Source of the DNA: Sphingomonas sp. HMP6
GTDB taxonomy: Bacteria > Pseudomonadota > Alphaproteobacteria > Sphingomonadales > Sphingomonadaceae
Length of the DNA stretch: 64,000 nucleotides
Assembly: GCF_013374095.1 (NCBI RefSeq)
Contig: NZ_AP022672.1
Span: 3,241,501-3,305,500, forward strand
Reading direction: 5' to 3'
The position numbers and the translations under genes were made by a program. The notes beneath the pieces are model-generated. The model was not told the origin of the DNA. It saw nothing but the letters and a program-made list of their open reading frames with translations, and ran no database searches. Shown piece after piece: positions 1 to 8,529 of this stretch. How positions within the stretch are numbered: position 1 is the first letter of the stretch; each line of letters begins with the position of its first letter.

Positions 1-781
1 TCACGCTGAGATTGCTGGCCGCGGCCATGCGCTGCGCATCGAGCAGGAGGCCGTCGGACACGTCCATCATCGCGCTGGCGTGGGGGGCAAGCGCGATGCC
101 GTCGGCGATGCGCGCGACCGGGCGGCGATAGGCATTGGGTTGGGTTTCGGGTCGCTCGAAGCCGAGCAGTGCCGCGCCGATCGTGCCGGTGACATAAAGC
201 GCGTCGCCCGCTTTGGCGCCGGAGCGGATAGCCACGGGCAGGTGCGTTGCGTTGCCGATCGCCGTTATCGTGAGGACGCGCGGGGCGTGGGGCGGGATCG
301 ACACGGTATCGCCGCCGAGCAGTGGCGCGGAATAGTGGGTGAGGACTTGGGCGAGACCGTCGAGGAAGGCGTCGTCCCAATTCTCGGTTTCGCTCCCCCC
401 CGGCGAAGGCCGGGGCCCAGTCGCGCTGGTGGAAGTCTTCGGGGGCTGCACTCCGCCATCAGCCGCCCGCGACTGGGCCCCGGCGTTCGCCGGGGTGGAC
501 GCTGGGTGGGTGACGCTAGCGCGCAGCGGATAATTCAGCAGCACCCCGACCGGCGCCGCGCCCTTGGCGGCGAGATCGGACAGCGCGCAGGCAATCAAGC
601 GCCATGCGACATCGGCGGGGGCCATGTCGGCGGGGAAGTGGACCCCCTCGACCATTGTATCGGTGCTGAGCACGAGCGTTTCGCCGCCGGGGGTGAGCGT
701 CGCGGCATCATCCACCAGCCCCGCCGCGCCGGGGTGGAGCGGGAGGGTGCGCAAGCGGGCGATGAACTCGGCTTCGGTCAC
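1..781 (-). CDS. thiL: Thiamine-monophosphate kinase (C-terminus beyond window edge), carrying an in-frame palindromic insert
   Basis: ThiL phosphorylates thiamine monophosphate to the diphosphate cofactor in the cytosol. The protein starts at a GTG (MTEAEFIARLRTLPLHPGA) and shows the family's metal/ATP-binding segments: VDDAATL near residue 24, STDTMVEGVHF near residue 40, LLGGDT, and MMDVSDGL near the window edge. An in-frame stop upstream rules out an earlier start; I see no clear Shine-Dalgarno. Residues about 95-129 (SVTHPAS to GGSETEN) have no counterpart I recognise in ThiL and coincide with a repeat element. The frame is continuous through it. thiL commonly follows nusB in alphaproteobacteria; here the same-strand nusB is 1.5 kb upstream, separated by a pilin gene and an opposite-strand stress gene. 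Confidence 0.9.
   Translation of the reverse strand, partial: MTEAEFIARLRTLPLHPGAAGLVDDAATLTPGGETLVLSTDTMVEGVHFPADMAPADVAWRLIACALSDLAAKGAAPVGVLLNYPLRASVTHPASTPANAGAQSRAADGGVQPPKTSTSATGPRPSPGGSETENWDDAFLDGLAQVLTHYSAPLLGGDTVSIPPHAPRVLTITAIGNATHLPVAIRSGAKAGDALYVTGTIGAALLGFERPETQPNAYRRPVARIADGIALAPHASAMMDVSDGLLLDAQRMAAASNLSV
396..498. repeat. Family A palindromic pair inside thiL
   Basis: Two inverted arms (396-420 and 473-498) resembling CCCCGGCGAAGGCCGGGG, followed by CCCAGT, enclose about 50 bp. Each arm is itself a hairpin (CCCCGGC, 4-nt loop, GCCGGGG); the second arm has GTTC in place of CTTC in the loop. The element lies wholly within thiL and is translated without a stop. The same arms recur at 2811, 17683, 52593, 56049, 56398 and 60449. 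Confidence 0.85.
729..781. repeat. 53-bp direct repeat, copy joined to thiL
   Basis: This is the first 53 bp of thiL. It matches 1109-1161 at 52 of 53 positions, with an offset of exactly 380 bp. The two copies flank the pilin gene. Confidence 0.9.
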
Positions 782-839
782 GCGACGGGATGTAGCTGCA
801 GCGCCGGGTCTTGTCTGCTAGGCGTTACGGCGGCAGTCG

Positions 840-998
840 TCAGGACGCTTTCATGTTCGAGGTGATGTTGGCGAAGGTGATCGCCAGTTGATTGCCGAGT
901 CCTTGCATGGCCCCGATCGCTGCAACCGCGATGAGCGCGGCGATCAGCCCGTATTCGATCGCGGTTGCGCCGCGACGGTCCCTGCGCAATCTTTTCAT
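840..998 (-). CDS. Flp/Fap-type pilin, 52 aa
   Basis: A small type IVb (Flp) pilin subunit. The peptide has a short basic leader (MKRLRRDRRG), then ATAIEYGLIAALIAVAAIGA, the classic prepilin site with Glu at +5 and Tyr at +6 of the mature form followed by one hydrophobic helix, and a short polar tail. Start ATG is preceded by a GAGG motif 7 nt upstream. It stands alone: no tad/cpa assembly genes are in the window, so it would need machinery encoded elsewhere. It lies between two copies of the thiL start region, which suggests it arrived by insertion or duplication. Confidence 0.88.
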   Translation of the reverse strand: MKRLRRDRRGATAIEYGLIAALIAVAAIGAMQGLGNQLAITFANITSNMKAS

Positions 999-1108
999 CG
1001 GTCGGCCTCTGCCTGGGTGAGGCTCTCATTGTAGGCGGGCGAGGCTTCGGCCGCGTGAATCCGCCCCTAGGTAAAGTTACGCTGCCGGTGTGCCACGGTC
1101 GCGCCGTG

Positions 1109-1161
1109 CCGGGGTGGAGCGGGAGGGTGCGCAAGCGGACGATGAACTCGGCTTCGGTCAC
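1109..1161. repeat. 53-bp direct repeat, orphan copy of the thiL 5' end
   Basis: Identical to 729-781 except for one base. On the minus strand it begins with the same GTG and encodes the thiL N-terminus (MTEAEFIVRLRTLPLHPG), but the reading frame then leaves ThiL sequence, so this is a pseudogene fragment. Similarity outside the 53 bp is weak and patchy on both sides. Confidence 0.85.
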
Positions 1162-1302
1162 GCTCAGGGGGTCTAGCGGCCTGGCGGGCTGCTGTCTGCG
1201 AAAGGGTGGCGATGGGGCGCCCGCGCCCGCGTTATATCGATGGCGTCACTTCACGATCCAACCTATTCACCCGTTCTCGGCGAGCCAAAAGCGGGAGATT
1301 CC

Positions 1303-2124
1303 ATGATCCAGTCCATCGCGCATCCGACCGATTTCACCCCCGAGGGACAGGCCGCCTTCGAGCATGCGCTGTATCTCGCGCTGGCCAATCGCTGCCGGCT
1401 CACGCTGCTGCATGTCCACGATCCGCGCGCCGACGCGCAGTGGGACCGCTTTCCGCACGTGCGCGCCACGCTGCAGCGCTGGGGGCTGCTGGCGGCGGAT
1501 GCGGCACCCGAGGATATCGCGTCGGTGACCGGGATCGAGGTGCGCAAGGTGGAAATCCGCGATGTCGAGACGGGCGATGGCCTGACGCGCTTCCTCGCCG
1601 ATCATCGCCCCGAGCTGATCGTGATGGCGAGCCACGGGCGCACGGGCCTCAGCCGCTGGCTGGCTCCCTCGGTCTCCACCGATCTGGCGCGCGAGACGAT
1701 CATCCCGACGCTGATCCTCGGCCCGCTCGCGCGGCCGTTCGTCGATTCGATGACGGGGCATGTGCACCTCAGCTCGGTGCTGGTGCCGGTCGATCATGCA
1801 CCCGACCCGCAGGGTGCTGTGCCGCATCTCAAGACGCTGCTCGAAAGCATCGATGTAGCGATCGATTTCCTGCATGTCGGGCCGGTCGCGCCGGTGCTGC
1901 TCGACGGCCATGGCGCGGCGCTGGCGGTGCGGCGCGTCGAGGGGCCGGTGGTCGACACGCTGCTCGATCAGGCGCGTCAGGCCAGCCTGGTGGTGATGCC
2001 GATGGCGGCGCAGCGCGACTTGCTCGGTCTCGTACGCGGGAGCACGACCGACCGGGTGGTTCGCGAGGTGACGTGCCCGGTGCTGGCGCTGCCGACGACC
2101 GGGGACGTGCCGATTTCGCTCTGA
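1303..2124 (+). CDS. Universal stress protein, tandem UspA domains
   Basis: Predicted cytosolic stress protein of about 273 aa. The start is set at MIQSIAHPTDF, with GGGAG about 7 nt upstream; an in-frame ATG 63 bp earlier lacks an RBS. The first UspA domain begins IAHPTDFT and ends with the nucleotide-binding signature VMASHGRTGLSRWLAPS. A degenerate second domain begins SSVLVPVDHA and ends VMPMAAQRDLLGLVRGST followed by CPVLALPT. It is transcribed opposite to thiL and the his/nusB operon and converges on the DUF4169 gene with no gap. The ligand is unknown. Confidence 0.85.
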   Translation: MIQSIAHPTDFTPEGQAAFEHALYLALANRCRLTLLHVHDPRADAQWDRFPHVRATLQRWGLLAADAAPEDIASVTGIEVRKVEIRDVETGDGLTRFLADHRPELIVMASHGRTGLSRWLAPSVSTDLARETIIPTLILGPLARPFVDSMTGHVHLSSVLVPVDHAPDPQGAVPHLKTLLESIDVAIDFLHVGPVAPVLLDGHGAALAVRRVEGPVVDTLLDQARQASLVVMPMAAQRDLLGLVRGSTTDRVVREVTCPVLALPTTGDVPISL

Positions 2125-2301
2125 TCACTCCTCGCGCTTCGCCCCGTCGAGCGTGCGATCGTGGCGGTTCGTTTCGATCGCCAGCTTCGTCCGCTCGGCC
2201 TTGGTCGCGCCGAATTTCGCGCGGTTGGCGGCGGCGGTTGCCGCGTCATTGCTCCGCCGCTTGGCCTTGCGCGCCAGCCGCAGATTGACGATCTCCGCCA
2301 T
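2125..2301 (-). CDS. DUF4169 family small basic protein, 58 aa
   Basis: A 58-residue basic protein starting MAEIVNLRLARKAKRRS and ending GAKREE. The MAEIVNLR start and the Lys/Arg/Ala-rich body match DUF4169 proteins, common in alphaproteobacteria and of unknown function. It starts 3 bp after the nusB stop codon, so it is probably the last gene of the hisG-hisD-nusB transcript. No membrane segment or signal peptide is visible. Confidence 0.7.
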   Translation of the reverse strand: MAEIVNLRLARKAKRRSNDAATAAANRAKFGATKAERTKLAIETNRHDRTLDGAKREE

Positions 2302-2303
2302 GG

Positions 2304-2774
2304 CTATGCGCGCACATCCTTGGCGATGGCGTCGAGCAGGCCGTTAACGAAGCCCGCCTCGCGCTTGTCGAAGAAGGCGTGGGCGACGTCGACATATTCG
2401 GTGATGACGGTGCCGACGGTAACATCGGGGCGCGCGAGCAGTTCGTAGGTTCCGGCGCGGAGGATCGCGCGCATCGCCTTGTCGAGCCGGGTCAGGCTCC
2501 AGCCCTTGGCGAGCTTGGCCGCGATCGTCGTGTCGATCTCGGCGAGCCGCGCGTGCGTGCCCTTTACGACATCGTCGAAGAAATCGACCTCGGGCTCGGC
2601 ATATTCGGCATCCTCGATCGTCGCGCCGAGACGGTGCTGGTGGAATTCGTGGAGCAATTGCGTGACTGGAGTCGCCTCCATGTCATGCTGGTAGAGCGCC
2701 TGGACGGCGGCGAGACGGGCGGCGGCGCGCGCTTTCGAGCGCTCTGCGGTGCGGGGGGTGGTGTGGGAGGACAT
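2304..2774 (-). CDS. nusB: Transcription antitermination factor NusB
   Basis: A 156-aa all-helical RNA-binding protein that with NusE (S10) binds boxA in rRNA leaders and supports processive antitermination. The family N-terminus RAAARLAAVQALYQHDME and the C-terminal block RAILRAGTYELLARPDVT, followed by an EYVDVAHAFF-type segment and FVNGLLDAIAK, are conserved. Length is normal for the family. It follows hisD on the same strand after 124 bp that hold a palindromic element, and precedes the DUF4169 gene almost without a gap. Confidence 0.95.
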   Translation of the reverse strand: MSSHTTPRTAERSKARAAARLAAVQALYQHDMEATPVTQLLHEFHQHRLGATIEDAEYAEPEVDFFDDVVKGTHARLAEIDTTIAAKLAKGWSLTRLDKAMRAILRAGTYELLARPDVTVGTVITEYVDVAHAFFDKREAGFVNGLLDAIAKDVRA

Positions 2775-2810
2775 GCGCGGGCCTTAGCGGAGGATGATGC
2801 CCAAGTGAAC

Positions 2811-2890
2811 CTGTTCCCCGGCGAAGGCCGGGGCCTAGGGTTTCGAGGACGGCGGGTGATACCCTGGGCTCCTGCCTGCGCAGGGGCACG
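2811..2890. repeat. Palindromic element between nusB and hisD
   Basis: The left arm is a Family A hairpin (CCCCGGCGAAGGCCGGGG, followed by CCTAGGG). The right side has a second hairpin, CCTGCCTGCGCAGG, preceded by CCTGGG. It occupies most of the hisD-nusB spacer. Confidence 0.7.
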
Positions 2891-2898
2891 ACAGTGGC

Positions 2899-4182
2899 TT
2901 AGAGCCGCAGCGCCACGGACCTTGCGTGCGCAGGCAGCCCCTCTGCCTCGGCGAGCGCGACGGCGGCGGGGCCGATCGCGGCCAGCCCCTCAGGCCCCAA
3001 TTGCAGGAAGCTCGTGCGTTTCATGAAATCGAGCACCGACAGGCCACTGGCGAAGCGCGCGCGGCGGCCGGTGGGGAGGACGTGGTTCGGCCCGGCGACA
3101 TAATCGCCGATCGCCTCGGGCGTGTGCCGACCGAGGAACACCGATCCGGCATGGCGGATGCGGTCGAACAGGGCTTGGGGATCATCGCAGGCGAGTTCGA
3201 GATGTTCGGCGGCGAGCCGGTCGACCAGCGGGAGGGCTTCCTCCAGCGACGCGGTCACGATGATCGCGCCGTTCGCATCCCATGCCGCGCGCGCGACCTT
3301 GGCGGTGGCGAGCGTTTCGATCTGGGCGTCGACCTCGGCGGCGACGGCGTCGGCGAAGTCGGGCGAGTCGGTGAACAGGATCGACTGGCTGGTCGGGTCA
3401 TGCTCGGATTGTGACAGCAGATCGGCGGCGATCCAGTCGGCGCGGTTCTTGCCATCGGCGACGACGACGATTTCGGACGGCCCCGCAACCATGTCGATGC
3501 CGACCACGCCGTAGAGCTGGCGTTTGGCCTCGGCGACCCAGGCGTTGCCGGGGCCGGTGATGACATCGACCGGGGCGATCCGGTCGGTGCCGTAGGCGAG
3601 CGCGGCGATCGCTTGTGCGCCGCCGACGCGCCACAGTTCGTCCACGCCCGCAATATGGGCTGCGGCGAGCACCAGCGGGTTGATTTCGCCATCGGGGGTG
3701 GGCGTGACCATCACCAGCCGATCGACGCCTGCGACCTTGGCGGGGATCGCGTTCATCAGCACCGAGGAGGGATAGGCCGCGCGGCCGCCGGGGACATAGA
3801 CGCCCGCCGCCTGCACCGCATTCCAGCGTGCGCCAAGCCGGACGCCGACAGCGTCGGTGGTGTCGCTGCCCTGCGGCTTCTGCTTCTCGTGATAGGCGCG
3901 AATGCGGCTGGCCGCGAGATCGAGCGCGTCACGTAACGCTGGGTCGAGCGCGTCATAGGCCGCGCGCCATTCTGCACGATCGATCTGCCAGCCGGTCGCG
4001 TCGAGATCGTGGCGATCGAAGCGCTGGGTAAGGTCTGCCAGAGCGGTATCCCCTGCATCGCGGACGCGCGCGATGATCGCGGTGACGTCGCGCGCGACAT
4101 CGGCATCGGCTTCGCGGCGGGCGTTGACCAGCGTGGTGAAATCGGCGGCGAAGGTGGGGGCGGAGGTCGTGAGACGGATCAC
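2899..4182 (-). CDS. hisD: Histidinol dehydrogenase
   Basis: Catalyses the last two NAD-dependent oxidations of histidine synthesis (histidinol to histidine), using Zn. About 427 aa, normal length. Visible motifs: [71 protein letters not shown], the AEHLEL Glu-His pair, and GPNHVLPT followed by ASGLSV. The start is a GTG (VIRLTTSAP) whose GTGA overlaps the hisG stop by 4 bp, indicating translational coupling. Second gene of hisG-hisD-nusB. Confidence 0.95.
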   Translation of the reverse strand: MIRLTTSAPTFAADFTTLVNARREADADVARDVTAIIARVRDAGDTALADLTQRFDRHDLDATGWQIDRAEWRAAYDALDPALRDALDLAASRIRAYHEKQKPQGSDTTDAVGVRLGARWNAVQAAGVYVPGGRAAYPSSVLMNAIPAKVAGVDRLVMVTPTPDGEINPLVLAAAHIAGVDELWRVGGAQAIAALAYGTDRIAPVDVITGPGNAWVAEAKRQLYGVVGIDMVAGPSEIVVVADGKNRADWIAADLLSQSEHDPTSQSILFTDSPDFADAVAAEVDAQIETLATAKVARAAWDANGAIIVTASLEEALPLVDRLAAEHLELACDDPQALFDRIRHAGSVFLGRHTPEAIGDYVAGPNHVLPTGRRARFASGLSVLDFMKRTSFLQLGPEGLAAIGPAAVALAEAEGLPAHARSVALRL

Positions 4183-4841
4183 GCCGCGCGCTCCTGCGCA
4201 ACCGCGCGCCGGAACGCCTTGACCAGCGGCACCACTTCGCCGCGTGTCTTGAAGGCGGCGCGGTTGACGATCAGCCGCGAGGTGACCTCCATGATCGTCT
4301 CGACCTCGACCAGTCCGTTCTCTTTCAGCGTCCGGCCCGACGACACCAGATCGACGATGCGCGGCGCGAGGCCGAGCAAGGGCGCCAGCTCCATCGCGCC
4401 GTTCAGCTTGACGCATTCCGCCGAAACCCCGCGGCGGGCGAAATAGGCTTCGGTGACGTGCGGATATTTGGTGGCGACGCGGACATGGCTCCAGCCGCGC
4501 GGGTCATCGTTGGCGGCCATGTCGGCGGGTTCGGCGACCGACAGGCGGCAATGGCCGATGCCGAGATCGACGGGCGCGTAGAGTTCCGAATAATCGAACT
4601 CGGCCAGCACGTCCGACCCGACGATGCCGAGTTGCGCGGCACCGTGCGCGACGAAGGTAGCGACATCGAACGCGCGGACCCGGATCAAGTCGATCCCGGG
4701 GTTGTTGGTGGTGAAGCGTAAAGCGCGGCTGTCCTCGTCGCTGAACGCAGGCTCGGGCACGATTCCGGCGGCGGCGAGCAGCGGGACCGCCTCGGCGAGG
4801 ATGCGGCCCTTGGGGACGGCGATTATGATGGGGTCGGGCAT
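4179..4841 (-). CDS. hisG: ATP phosphoribosyltransferase, short form
   Basis: First enzyme of histidine synthesis, joining ATP and PRPP. The start [14 protein letters not shown] gives 220 aa, the short HisG(S) form that lacks the C-terminal ACT-like regulatory domain. Motifs include [34 protein letters not shown] and the PRPP-binding region [17 protein letters not shown]. Short-form HisG normally needs HisZ for activity and feedback control; hisZ is not in this window. The next gene on the other side (DUF2332) is divergent, with 67 bp between the start codons. Confidence 0.94.
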   Translation of the reverse strand: MPDPIIIAVPKGRILAEAVPLLAAAGIVPEPAFSDEDSRALRFTTNNPGIDLIRVRAFDVATFVAHGAAQLGIVGSDVLAEFDYSELYAPVDLGIGHCRLSVAEPADMAANDDPRGWSHVRVATKYPHVTEAYFARRGVSAECVKLNGAMELAPLLGLAPRIVDLVSSGRTLKENGLVEVETIMEVTSRLIVNRAAFKTRGEVVPLVKAFRRAVAQERAA

Positions 4842-4908
4842 GATGCCCGGGGCTTTACTTGGGGTCGGGGGTGGGCGCAACAGACGCCATCGGTGGAGAA
4901 AATCGATC

Positions 4909-6012
4909 ATGGCAGATGAGAAAACCAATCGCGGCGCTTTCCTGATCCAGCAGCACTATTGCGAGGCCAATGCCGCGCCGATCTATGGCCGGATGGCGGG
5001 GGCGGTCGCAGCGGGGCTGACGCGCGACACGGTGGTGGGCGCGCGGGTGCTCGATTGGCCAGGCGAGCCTACGCGTGATGCCTTGCCGTTGCGGTTGTTC
5101 GGCGGGTTTCATGCGCTGGTCCTTGGCGGCGCGGATGTGGGGCTGGCGGCGATCTATGCGGGGGCGGTGACCGAGCAGGGCGCGATAATTGCGACGCTGG
5201 AACGCGTGCTGGCCAAGCACGAGGCGGCGCTGCTGCCGTGGCTCGACGGGCCGCCGCAGACCAATGAGCCGGGGCGATCGGCGGCGCTGATGCTCGGGCT
5301 GATCGAGATCGCGCGGCGTCATGGGTCGAAGATCGAACTGCTGGAAATCGGGTCGAGCGCGGGGCTCAATTTGCTGATTGATCGCTATCGCTTCGACCTG
5401 GGCGGGACGATGTACGGGCCGGAGGATCCGCCGGTGACGATCGCGCCGCAATGGCAGGGTCCGGCAGCGGCGGCGGTCCCGCTGGAGATCGTCCGGTCAC
5501 GCGGGTGCGACGTGAACCCGCTCGACGCGACCGATCCCGATGTGGCGGCGCGGCTGGCGGCGTATGTCTGGCCCGAGACGCCCGAACGGCTGACGCGGGT
5601 GCGCGCGGCGATCGCGATGCTGGGCGCGCATGGCGTCGATCTGGTGCAGGCCGATGCCGCCGACTGGATCGAGGCGCGGCTCGCCGAACCGCAGGAAGCG
5701 GGCGTCACGCGCGTGCTGATGCATTCGGTGGTGTGGCAATATCTGCCCGAACCCGTCGCCGAACGGATTCGCGTGGCGATGCCGGCGGCGGGCGCGGCCG
5801 CGACGGCGGAACGGCCGCTTGGCTGGGTGATGATGGAGCCGGACCGGGCGCTGGGGCATCAGGTGATCCGCGCGCGCTCGTGGCCGGGAGATGGCGCGTG
5901 GGAAACGCTGGGGACGAGCCATGCGCATGGGGCTTGGATCGACGCGGGCGGGGCTTCAGGCGATGCCGCGCCGGGGGTGGATTTGCCCGAGGCGGCGCGG
6001 GTCACTGTCTAA
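4909..6012 (+). CDS. DUF2332 family protein
   Basis: A 367-aa soluble protein matching DUF2332, a family without an established role. Features seen: [19 protein letters not shown] at the N-terminus, [19 protein letters not shown] (a glycine-rich strand-loop reminiscent of an SAM-dependent methyltransferase motif I), VVWQYLPE, and a C-terminal [12 protein letters not shown]. The motif-I-like segment and following acidic positions make a methyltransferase fold a reasonable guess, but that is inference. GGAG lies about 10 nt upstream of the ATG. Transcribed divergently from hisG. Confidence 0.75.
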   Translation: MADEKTNRGAFLIQQHYCEANAAPIYGRMAGAVAAGLTRDTVVGARVLDWPGEPTRDALPLRLFGGFHALVLGGADVGLAAIYAGAVTEQGAIIATLERVLAKHEAALLPWLDGPPQTNEPGRSAALMLGLIEIARRHGSKIELLEIGSSAGLNLLIDRYRFDLGGTMYGPEDPPVTIAPQWQGPAAAAVPLEIVRSRGCDVNPLDATDPDVAARLAAYVWPETPERLTRVRAAIAMLGAHGVDLVQADAADWIEARLAEPQEAGVTRVLMHSVVWQYLPEPVAERIRVAMPAAGAAATAERPLGWVMMEPDRALGHQVIRARSWPGDGAWETLGTSHAHGAWIDAGGASGDAAPGVDLPEAARVTV

Positions 6013-6013
6013 T

Positions 6014-6155
6014 TCCTCCCCGGCACGGGGAGGGGGACCGCTCGGCTTCTTCAGCCGAGTGGTGGAGGGGGGGCGTGCCGCAGGGAACCGCTCGCCGAGA
6101 GCCCCCTCCACCGTTCGCTGAATGCTCACGGTCCCCCTCCCCGTGCCGGGGAGGA
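6014..6155. repeat. Long palindrome between convergent genes (Family C variant)
   Basis: Perfect 27-bp inverted arms at 6014-6040 and 6129-6155, built on CCTCCCCGGCACGGGGAGG. They enclose about 88 bp with internal short inverted repeats (CTCGGCTTC, GAAGCCGAG-like). The element fills the space between the stop codons of the convergent DUF2332 and hydrolase genes, so it could act as a bidirectional terminator, although no U-tract follows. Confidence 0.85.
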
Positions 6156-6157
6156 TT

Positions 6158-7048
6158 TTAGGAAGGCAGCCAACCCCGGATCGCCGCGACTACGGCATCG
6201 GGCGCTTCCCACGGCACGAAATGCCCGGCGTCGACCTTCACCAGCGTGAGGTCGGGGACGTAGCGCTCCAATCCTTCGAGCTGGCTCGGCAGCAACGCAG
6301 CGTCGGCTAGGCCCCACACCACCAGCACCGGCTGCGGCATCGGGGGGAAGGGGCCGTCGAGGAAGGCGGGGCGCTCGGGCGTTTCGTCCATCGCAGGTAC
6401 GATGATCGGGCTGGCGCGGTACCAGTTGAGCATCGCGGTCAGCGCCCCGGGCTGGCCCCATTGGTCGAGATAGACGGGCTTTTCGTCGGCGATTCGGTCG
6501 AAATCGGTGTGGGGCAGGAAGCTGGACTCGAAGAACGCGGGCAAGCCGATCCGCGCAATGTGCGCCTCGAAATCGGGGTTGCGGAAGGCGGTGATGTATT
6601 GGCTCGCTTCGCGCTGGGCCATGTCGTCGAACAGCGTGCGCTGAAAGATAAAGGGGTGCGGCGCGTTGACGATGACGAGGCGCGTGATGCGCGCCGGATT
6701 GTTGAGCGCCGCCATCCACGCGATCGCACCGCCCCAATCGTGGCCGACGAGCGTGAAGGTCGTCAGGCCGAAATGGTCGGCGAGCGCGAGCAGGTCGGCG
6801 ACGATATTCGCCGGTTTGTACGCGTCGATCCCCTCCGGCTTGGACGAGCGCGCAAAGCCGCGCTGGTCGGGTGCGATGACGAAATGGTCGGTGGCGAGCT
6901 GCGGGATGACGTGCCGCCAAGTGCGGTGTGATTCGGGGAATCCGTGGAGTAGGATGATCGGCGGATGCGCCGGGTCGCCGGCCGTGGCGACGTCGAGCGT
7001 GACGCCGGTGGGGAGGGGGACCTGCTGCAATGCAAACGCTTCGATCAT
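6158..7048 (-). CDS. Alpha/beta hydrolase, epoxide-hydrolase-like
   Basis: A 296-aa alpha/beta-hydrolase. HGFPESHRTWRH carries the HGxP oxyanion motif. GHDWGGAIAW is the nucleophile elbow with Asp, as in epoxide hydrolases and haloalkane dehalogenases. A late acid residue lies around WGLADAAL, and DAGHFVPWEAP supplies the catalytic His. The Asp nucleophile plus the FPES signature favours epoxide hydrolase, but the substrate cannot be read from sequence. No signal peptide. It is flanked on both sides by palindromic repeats and seems to be monocistronic. Confidence 0.85.
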   Translation of the reverse strand: MIEAFALQQVPLPTGVTLDVATAGDPAHPPIILLHGFPESHRTWRHVIPQLATDHFVIAPDQRGFARSSKPEGIDAYKPANIVADLLALADHFGLTTFTLVGHDWGGAIAWMAALNNPARITRLVIVNAPHPFIFQRTLFDDMAQREASQYITAFRNPDFEAHIARIGLPAFFESSFLPHTDFDRIADEKPVYLDQWGQPGALTAMLNWYRASPIIVPAMDETPERPAFLDGPFPPMPQPVLVVWGLADAALLPSQLEGLERYVPDLTLVKVDAGHFVPWEAPDAVVAAIRGWLPS

Positions 7049-7053
7049 CTAAT

Positions 7054-7158
7054 TCCCCTCCCGCTTGCGGGAGGGGTTAGGGGAGGGCCTGACCTTTACT
7101 CGCCGCGCAGTGCATCCGACATGCCCTCCCCCAGCCCCTCCCGCAAGCGGGTGGGGAG
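7054..7158. repeat. Family C palindromic element
   Basis: Inverted arms CCCCTCCCGCTTGCGGGAGGGG (left) and its relative CCCCTCCCGCAAGCGGGTGGGG (right), each a hairpin, enclose about 40 bp. It lies upstream of the hydrolase gene and downstream of the pirin gene. Almost the same unit is found inside pccA and downstream of the ClpP-like gene. Confidence 0.85.
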
Positions 7159-7183
7159 TCAGGGGGAGGGCGGGGAGGACATG

Positions 7184-8086
7184 TTACGGATAGCTCACGG
7201 TCTTCGGGATGGCCGGGATCGGGATCCATTCCTTGTCGTCGCCCCCTACCTTGGGGAATTCGCCCGCGGTCCAGGCGCGCTTGGCTTCCTCGATGCGATC
7301 CTGCCGCGAGGAGACGAAGTTCCACCATACGTGGCGCGGCGTGGCGAAGGCTTCGCCGCCGCACAGCATCGCGCGCGCGCCGCTTTCCGAGCGGAGCGTT
7401 GCCGTCACGCCGGGGCGCAGGACGTAGAGCGTCCTCGGTTCTAGCGTCATGCCGTCGAGCGTCGCGTCGCCAATCGCGATGTAGATCGCTCGCTCATCGG
7501 CGGCGGCATCGATCGGGACGCTGCCGCCCGCATCGAGCACGATGTCGGCGTAGATTGTCTCGGCATAGGTGGTGGTCGGTGCGGTCGCGCCCCAGAGACT
7601 CCCCATCACGATGGGCGCGCGGGCGCCCGGGGTTTCGACCGTCGGCAGATCGGCTTTGGCGACATGTTCGAACGCGGGATCGATCTCCTCATCCGCCTCG
7701 GGCATGGCGAGCCAGGTCTGGATGCCCGACAGCGCGGGTCCGACCGCACGCTCGGCGCTGGGCGAGCGCTCGGAGTGAACGATGCCGTGCCCCGCGGTCA
7801 TCAGATTGACCGCGCCGGGTTCGATCACCGCCACGCTGCCGACCGAATCGCTGTGCGCGATCGCGCCTTCGAACAGATAGGTGACGGTCGCGAGGTTGAT
7901 GTGCGGGTGTGGGCGCACGTCGATGCCGGTGCCGACGGTCAGGCGCGCGGGGCCCATCTGATCGAAGAAGATGAAGGGCCCCACCATCGTGCGCGGGCGC
8001 GACGGCAGCGTGCGGTGGACCTTGAAGCCGCCGAGATCGTGCGTGACGGGCGTGATCGTCTGCAGGATCAGATCGTCATTGGTCAT
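7184..8086 (-). CDS. Pirin family protein (bicupin)
   Basis: A 300-aa pirin-like bicupin. The metal-binding region reads GIDVRPHPHINLATVTYLFEG with a later His and Glu in MTAGHGIVHSE, the usual 3-His/1-Glu iron site of pirin and quercetinase-like proteins. The C-terminal cupin includes ARAMLCGGEAF and RHVWWNFVSS. The start MTNDDLILQ overlaps the preceding NUDIX stop by 4 bp (ATGA), indicating an operon bolA-NUDIX-pirin. Function may be redox/transcription-associated or a small dioxygenase; this cannot be decided here. Confidence 0.88.
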   Translation of the reverse strand: MTNDDLILQTITPVTHDLGGFKVHRTLPSRPRTMVGPFIFFDQMGPARLTVGTGIDVRPHPHINLATVTYLFEGAIAHSDSVGSVAVIEPGAVNLMTAGHGIVHSERSPSAERAVGPALSGIQTWLAMPEADEEIDPAFEHVAKADLPTVETPGARAPIVMGSLWGATAPTTTYAETIYADIVLDAGGSVPIDAAADERAIYIAIGDATLDGMTLEPRTLYVLRPGVTATLRSESGARAMLCGGEAFATPRHVWWNFVSSRQDRIEEAKRAWTAGEFPKVGGDDKEWIPIPAIPKTVSYP

Positions 8087-8529
8087 GTCATAGCCTCCAC
8101 CCGGTCGAGAAGCGCGGCCAGGTCTTCGGGAAAATAGGGTTCGTCGAGCGCGCGCAAGGTGGCGCGGTCGAACCAGCGCCAGCGCGTCATCACGCGCTGT
8201 TCGAGCGCGGTATGGCCGCCGGTGTCGATGTCGGCGGATTCGCTGCGGATCAGGAAATAGCGTTCGTCGGCGGTGACCGGCACGCCCTCGATCGTCACGA
8301 AATCGACGGTGCGCTGCAGGATTTCGGGGCCGCAATCGAGATCGAGGCCGGTTTCCTCGCGCAGTTCGCGCCGCGCGGCTTGGCAGTAGCTCTCGCCCGG
8401 ATCAAGCGCGCCGCCGGGGGTGCACCAGAACGGCGGGCGGTCGTCAGGGTTGAAGCGGAACAGCAGCACGCGGTCGTCCGGATCGAGCAGCAGGATACGC
8501 GCGGCCGGGCGGGCGGCGCGCGCGGTCAC
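8083..8529 (-). CDS. NUDIX hydrolase
   Basis: A 148-aa NUDIX protein with the full box at residues about 39-61: GGALDPGESYCQAARREL followed by REETGL, fitting GX5EX7REUXEEXGU. It should cleave a nucleoside diphosphate linked to another group with Mg; the substrate is unknown. GTG start; its first codons overlap the bolA stop by 4 bp and its own stop overlaps the pirin start by 4 bp. Translational coupling of all three is likely. Confidence 0.88.
   Translation of the reverse strand: MTARAARPAARILLLDPDDRVLLFRFNPDDRPPFWCTPGGALDPGESYCQAARRELREETGLDLDCGPEILQRTVDFVTIEGVPVTADERYFLIRSESADIDTGGHTALEQRVMTRWRWFDRATLRALDEPYFPEDLAALLDRVEAMT

Noticed and set aside
778..1161. 127-codon minus-strand frame starting like ThiL
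   Set aside because: Only the first 18 residues match ThiL, because of the 53-bp duplication; the remainder is out of frame with the pilin gene it overlaps.
1206..2288. 360-codon plus-strand frame overlapping the stress protein gene
   Set aside because: Another frame of the clear UspA gene; translation is Arg/Gly/Ala-rich with no motif.
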